Assembly (NCBI GenBank): GCA_963843385.1 | Contig: CAWJJY010000001.1 | Location: forward strand, 186,001 to 250,000 | Origin: CAVOHU01 sp963843385 | GTDB lineage: Bacteria > Acidobacteriota > Vicinamibacteria > Vicinamibacterales > JAKQTR01 | DNA length: 64,000 nucleotides | Direction: 5' to 3' | Shown here: positions 60,430-64,000 of the stretch, one piece after another | How positions within the stretch are numbered: position 1 is the stretch's first letter | Layout of the letters: each line of letters opens with the position of its first letter | Made by a program: the position numbers and the translations under genes | Notes under the pieces: model-generated | Told to the model about the DNA's origin: nothing | The model's database searches: none | The model's input: only the letters and a program-made list of their open reading frames with translations

Positions 60430-62294
60430 GCAAGGTCGTGGGCATCGACCTGGGAACCACCAACAGCCTGGTGGCCTGCGTGATGGACGGCGCGCCGGTT
60501 GTCATCGCCGACGAATCGGGCGACCGGCTGCTGCCTTCCGTCGTGTCAATCGACAAGGACGGGACGGTCTACGTGGGCCGCGAGGCGCAGCGCCGCCTGC
60601 TCGTCGACCCCTCGCGGACGGTCTACTCGGTCAAGCGCTTCATGGGCAAGGGCGTCGAGGACGTCGGCGCCGAAGCGGAGTGGTTTCCCTTCGCGATTGG
60701 CGGTGAAACGGGCGGCGTGATCCACATCGGTCTCGGCGGCCGAGTCCTGACGCCTCCCGAGGTGTCCGGGTTCATCCTCCACGAGCTGAAACGGCGGGCC
60801 GAGAGGTTCTTCAGCACGGAGGGCGACTTCGATCCGGAGGTTGACCGTGCGGTGATTACCGTTCCCGCCTACTTCAACGACGCCCAGCGCATCGCCACGC
60901 GCGACGCGGGACGCCTGGCCGGGCTCGAAGTGCTGCGGATCATCAACGAGCCGACCGCCGCGTGCCTGGCCTACGGCCTCGATCGGCGCCACGACGGCAC
61001 CATCGCGGTCTACGACCTGGGCGGCGGCACCTTCGACATCTCGATCCTCAAGGTGGAGCAGGGTGTCTTCCAGGTGCTCTCGACCAACGGGGACACGCAC
61101 CTGGGCGGCGACGACATCGATCGGGTGTTCGTCGAGCAGGCCGCCGCCAGCCTCGGGCTCGATCCCGCCAGGCACGCCGAGGCCGTGCAGCAGATTCGAA
61201 GTGCCGTCATACAGGCCAAGTGGGACCTGTCCGACGCAGACTCTGCCGAAATACGCGTTGATCCGGCGCCGGGCCTCGAACGGGGCTACACGAGGGTGCT
61301 GACGAGGACCGAATTCGAATCGATCATCGCCCCCGTCATCACTCGCACGCTGGCGCCCTGCCGCCAGGCGCTCGACGATGCGGGGCTGACGGCGAGCCAG
61401 ATAGACGAGGTGGTGCTGGTCGGCGGTTCGACGCGCATTCCAGCCGTGCGCCGCGAGGTGGAACGGCTCTTCGGCCGCAAGCCCCACACGGATCTCAACC
61501 CCGACGAAGTGGTCGCCATCGGCGCCGCGGTTCAGGCCGACATCCTGGTGAGCGGCCGGCGCGAAATGCTGCTGCTCGACGTGACGCCGCTCTCGCTCGG
61601 CATCGAGAACATGGGCGGGATCACCTCCAAGATCATCCTGCGGAACTCGACCATCCCGGCCAGCGCAAGCGACATGTTCACCACGTTCGTGGACAACCAG
61701 ACCGCGGTGGATATTCACGTGCTGCAGGGCGAGCGCGAGATGGCCGACGACAACCGATCGCTCGCCCGCTTCAAGCTCCGCGGCATTCCGCCCATGCCCG
61801 CGGGCCTTCCCCGCATCCAGGTGCACTTTCAGATCGACGCGAACGGCATCCTCACCGTGGCGGCGAGGGAGCTGCGCACCAACATCGAGCAGGCCATCGA
61901 GGTCAAGCCGTCCTACGGGCTGACCGACGAGGAGGTCGAGCGCATGCTGCTCGAGTCGTTCGAGCACGCCCAGGACGACGTCGATGCGCGCCTGCTCATC
62001 GAGGCCAGGAACGAAGCCGAGACGATCACCCACGCCACCGAGAAGACGCTTCGGCGGCCTGACTTCCACGCGATCGCCGGCGCGGAGCTTCAGAGCCACG
62101 AGACGCCGGCCATCGAGACGGCGCTGGCCGAACTCAAGTCGGCGATGGCCTCCGGAGACCGAGAGCTGATCCAGGCCAGAACCGGCGCTCTGAATCAGGC
62201 GACCCGCCACCTGGCGGAGGTCATGATGAACTGGACGGTCAAGGCGGCGCTCTCCGGCCGTGCCGCCGATGATGTCCAGGCCAAGGGAAGGTAG
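60426..62294 (+). CDS. hscA: Hsp70-type chaperone HscA
   Basis: The 622-residue Hsp70 has the nucleotide motifs GIDLGTTNSLVACV, IINEPTAACLAYGL and VYDLGGGTFDIS, and the substrate-binding domain from about residue 385 (LLDVTPLSLGIENMGG). It releases clusters from IscU with ATP. It lies directly after hscB and before fdx. Confidence 0.93.
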   Translation: MSKVVGIDLGTTNSLVACVMDGAPVVIADESGDRLLPSVVSIDKDGTVYVGREAQRRLLVDPSRTVYSVKRFMGKGVEDVGAEAEWFPFAIGGETGGVIHIGLGGRVLTPPEVSGFILHELKRRAERFFSTEGDFDPEVDRAVITVPAYFNDAQRIATRDAGRLAGLEVLRIINEPTAACLAYGLDRRHDGTIAVYDLGGGTFDISILKVEQGVFQVLSTNGDTHLGGDDIDRVFVEQAAASLGLDPARHAEAVQQIRSAVIQAKWDLSDADSAEIRVDPAPGLERGYTRVLTRTEFESIIAPVITRTLAPCRQALDDAGLTASQIDEVVLVGGSTRIPAVRREVERLFGRKPHTDLNPDEVVAIGAAVQADILVSGRREMLLLDVTPLSLGIENMGGITSKIILRNSTIPASASDMFTTFVDNQTAVDIHVLQGEREMADDNRSLARFKLRGIPPMPAGLPRIQVHFQIDANGILTVAARELRTNIEQAIEVKPSYGLTDEEVERMLLESFEHAQDDVDARLLIEARNEAETITHATEKTLRRPDFHAIAGAELQSHETPAIETALAELKSAMASGDRELIQARTGALNQATRHLAEVMMNWTVKAALSGRAADDVQAKGR

Positions 62295-62301
62295 GCGCCC
62301 G

Positions 62302-62712
62302 ATGCCCAAGGTCGTCTTCATCGTCGACGGCGAGGCGCAGACAGTTGAATTCGACCCGGGCACCATGGCGTATTCGCACCACGGCCGCGAGGGATCGCTG
62401 CTGGACATCGCGATCAACTTCCACGTGCCCCTCGAGCACGCATGCGGCGGCAGCTGCGCCTGCACGACGTGCCACCTCATCGTCAAGGAAGGCATGGAGA
62501 ACCTCAGCGAGATGGAAGAAGACGAGGCGGATCGCCTGGACACCGCGTGGGACGTGACGCCGCAGTCGCGCCTCGGCTGCCAGGCCGTGGTGACGGGCAG
62601 CGTGGTGTGCGAGATCCCGATGTACACCCGCAACTACGTGCAGGAAGGGGGCGGCATCAGGCTCGGCAGCACGGCGCGGGGAAAATCACCTCTCGAGGAG
62701 GTGAAACGGTGA
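62302..62712 (+). CDS. fdx: 2Fe-2S ferredoxin of the isc operon
   Basis: The 136-residue protein has the adrenodoxin-type cluster loop EHACGGSCACTTCH (Cys spaced 5 and 2) and a fourth Cys in SRLGCQAVV. It supplies electrons for cluster assembly. The stop overlaps the iscX start in GTGA. I chose ATG MPKVVFIV. Confidence 0.92.
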   Translation: MPKVVFIVDGEAQTVEFDPGTMAYSHHGREGSLLDIAINFHVPLEHACGGSCACTTCHLIVKEGMENLSEMEEDEADRLDTAWDVTPQSRLGCQAVVTGSVVCEIPMYTRNYVQEGGGIRLGSTARGKSPLEEVKR

Positions 62713-62918
62713 AATGGACCGATTCGGACGACATCGCCCTGGCGTTGTGCGACAAGTTCACCACGACGGACCCGTTGACGGTAAGATTCACCGACCTGCG
62801 TGAGCGGGTCATCGCGCTCGACGGCTTCGACGATTTGCCGCACGCCTCCAACGAAGCCAAGCTCGAAGCCATTCAGATGGCGTGGTACGAGGAGTGGAAG
62901 GATCGAGGCCGCGGGTGA
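62709..62918 (+). CDS. iscX: IscX-like protein
   Basis: This 69-residue acidic protein matches IscX: KWTDSDDIALALCDK, RFTDLRERVIALDGF and IQMAWYEEWKDRG. IscX regulates IscS and may bind iron. The start is GTG with GAGGAGG upstream, overlapping fdx by 4 bases. Confidence 0.9.
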   Translation: MKWTDSDDIALALCDKFTTTDPLTVRFTDLRERVIALDGFDDLPHASNEAKLEAIQMAWYEEWKDRGRG

Positions 62919-62986
62919 CTTCCAGGAGCACGAGCCGGTTGTCGGAGGTAACCGGCCGCCGGGCCCGGCGAGTCGTCTTATTCGAC

Positions 62987-63520
62987 ATGCGCAAAGTGCT
63001 GGCGAGCCTGCTGTCGATCCTGATAGGTGCCCAGCCGGCGCTGCTGCACGCACAATCGGGTCAGGCGGGCCAGGCGGCGCAGGATCCGAAGGCCGCCGCG
63101 CCGTCGGCAAAAACGCCCGGCCTCGACTACGATCTGCTGTCCGCCTCTCTCGTTCGCCTGCGCCGTGAACTGGCGGAACAGCCGCCGTCGACCTCCTACA
63201 CGCCGCTGAAGCTGGACTTCTACGTCGAGGTTACCGCTCCGGCTCCGCCCATCATCCTGTTCACTCCGAAAGACCTCGCGCCTGTGGGAGTTGTCCCGTG
63301 GGGCGCACCGACGCACCGTGAAATGCTGGATCTCATGACGCCGCAGGAATTCCGGTCGCCGACCATCCCGATCGGGTCGATGATCCTGTACGGGGTCAAA
63401 CAGCTCATCGCGTGGGAAGCGGAAAAGGCCAAGAGGCAGCGCGAGGCCGAGAAGCGGAAGAAAGAAGAAGAAGAGCGCAGGAAACTGCTCCTTGGCGCCC
63501 CGGTCCCGCCGCCGAAATAG
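62987..63520 (+). CDS. Hypothetical exported protein
   Basis: I do not recognise this 177-residue protein. It has a signal peptide (VLASLLSILIGAQPALLHAQ), a Gln/Ala-rich linker, a middle with YTPLKLDFYVEVTAPAPPII and a C-terminal charged coiled coil (AEKAKRQREAEKRKKEEEER). The ATG MRKVLAS was chosen to give a proper signal. It may be a periplasmic structural protein; that is inference. Confidence 0.55.
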   Translation: MRKVLASLLSILIGAQPALLHAQSGQAGQAAQDPKAAAPSAKTPGLDYDLLSASLVRLRRELAEQPPSTSYTPLKLDFYVEVTAPAPPIILFTPKDLAPVGVVPWGAPTHREMLDLMTPQEFRSPTIPIGSMILYGVKQLIAWEAEKAKRQREAEKRKKEEEERRKLLLGAPVPPPK

Positions 63521-63575
63521 GATGGCGTGACGCCGCACCCGCGCCGCGTTCCCGGGGCGCGGGCGGCAGACGTGG

Positions 63576-63581
63576 TACACT
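63576..63581 (+). promoter_or_regulatory. -10 of a putative leaderless promoter (mqnD)
   Basis: TACACT ends 8 bases before the ATG of mqnD and there is no Shine-Dalgarno. Confidence 0.5.
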
Positions 63582-63589
63582 GGAATCAC

Positions 63590-64000
63590 ATGCGCATTGC
63601 GGTTGCCCACAGCCCGGATTCCGATGACGCCTTCATGTTCTATGCCCTGGCGACGGGCAAGATCGACACGGAGGGGATCGAGTTCGAGCACGTGCTCTCG
63701 GACATCGAAACACTGAACCGCGCGGCGTTCGAGGGCAAGTACGAAGTCACGGCGGTGTCGTTTCACGCCTACGCGCACCTGACCGATCGCTACCTGCTCC
63801 TGCCGCACGGCGCGAGCATGGGATCGAACTACGGCCCGGTCGTGGTGGCGAGAAGCGACGGCCCTTCGTCGCTCTCGGGCGTCACCGTCGCGGTGCCCGG
63901 GAATCTGACGACGGCCTACCTGGCGTTGCGCCTCTTCGATCCGAAGGTCGAGACCGTCGTGATGCCCTTCGACCGGATCCAGGAGGCCGTGATCGCGCGG
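63590..64000 (+). CDS. mqnD: 1,4-dihydroxy-6-naphthoate synthase, partial
   Basis: The first 137 codons are present; the gene runs off the right edge. The start MRIAVAHSPDSDDAFMFYAL and the stretch EFEHVLSDIETLNRAAFEGK match MqnD, which cleaves cyclic dehypoxanthine futalosine in the futalosine pathway to menaquinone. Its periplasmic-binding-protein-like fold can resemble solute-binding proteins, but the SPDSDDAF motif favours MqnD. Confidence 0.88.
   Translation, partial: MRIAVAHSPDSDDAFMFYALATGKIDTEGIEFEHVLSDIETLNRAAFEGKYEVTAVSFHAYAHLTDRYLLLPHGASMGSNYGPVVVARSDGPSSLSGVTVAVPGNLTTAYLALRLFDPKVETVVMPFDRIQEAVIAR

Overview
The window comes from a GC-rich bacterial chromosome. Gene content and style point to Acidobacteriota, probably a Vicinamibacteria-like lineage. 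The clues are an ADOP-type permease (Acidobacterial duplicated orphan permease), a VWFA-related Acidobacterial-type protein, an S9 peptidase, a DUF4097 protein, a futalosine-pathway menaquinone gene, and many intergenic heptamer repeats. This assignment is inference; there is no rRNA marker here. No tRNA, rRNA, CRISPR array or prophage was found.

Layout. 0-9 kb: redox and envelope genes (redoxin start, DsbD-like domain protein, exonuclease III, di-haem lipoprotein, 5'-nucleotidase), a solitary DGQHR (DndB-like) gene, and a frameshifted DUF2339 membrane protein. 9-17.3 kb: arginine biosynthesis as two divergent units, argC-argB-argD-GNAT-argJ leftward (each junction a 4-base overlap) and argR-argG-argH rightward, with ARG-box-like operators between them; argF is absent. 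17.5-30 kb: a zinc-ribbon/disordered protein, fabI, a flavin reductase-like oxidoreductase, an S9 peptidase (frameshifted), a VWFA protein, a cyanophycinase-like peptidase, an HD-GYP/GGDEF c-di-GMP protein and a deoxyhypusine synthase homologue. 30-35 kb: a DUF5615 domain reading in frame into nagA (itself frameshifted), a DUF4097 lipoprotein, queD, and a small ORF/nucleotidyltransferase pair.

35-47.6 kb is accessory and visibly less GC-rich over much of its length: an ABC ATPase plus membrane-fusion protein without an adjacent permease, an AraC-type HTH remnant, a possible kinase remnant, a receiver-AraC regulator, an intact IS701-family element flanked by CTAG duplications, a YkgJ-type cysteine-cluster protein, a membrane-anchored thioredoxin-like protein, an ADOP permease, a 42-residue single-pass miniprotein and an IS110 remnant. 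47.6-55.2 kb: a PilT/GspE-like ATPase with a long proline-rich repeat linker, then an operon of aminotransferase, homoserine dehydrogenase, CoA-transferase and a small protein, and a divergent SUMF1-domain protein. 55.5-62.9 kb: MoeB-rhodanese, then a complete isc operon (Rrf2 regulator, iscS, iscU, iscA, hscB, hscA, fdx, iscX). The right edge cuts mqnD.

Three cross-cutting signals stand out. Several genes lack a Shine-Dalgarno and instead carry a TAnnnT hexamer 6-9 bases before the start codon, as expected for leaderless transcripts. Degenerate heptamer arrays of consensus CCnnnnG occupy at least six intergenic regions, sometimes beside REP-like palindromes. Four long conserved genes (DUF2339, S9 peptidase, nagA, PilT-like ATPase) each carry at least one apparent frameshift, which could be assembly error or real decay.
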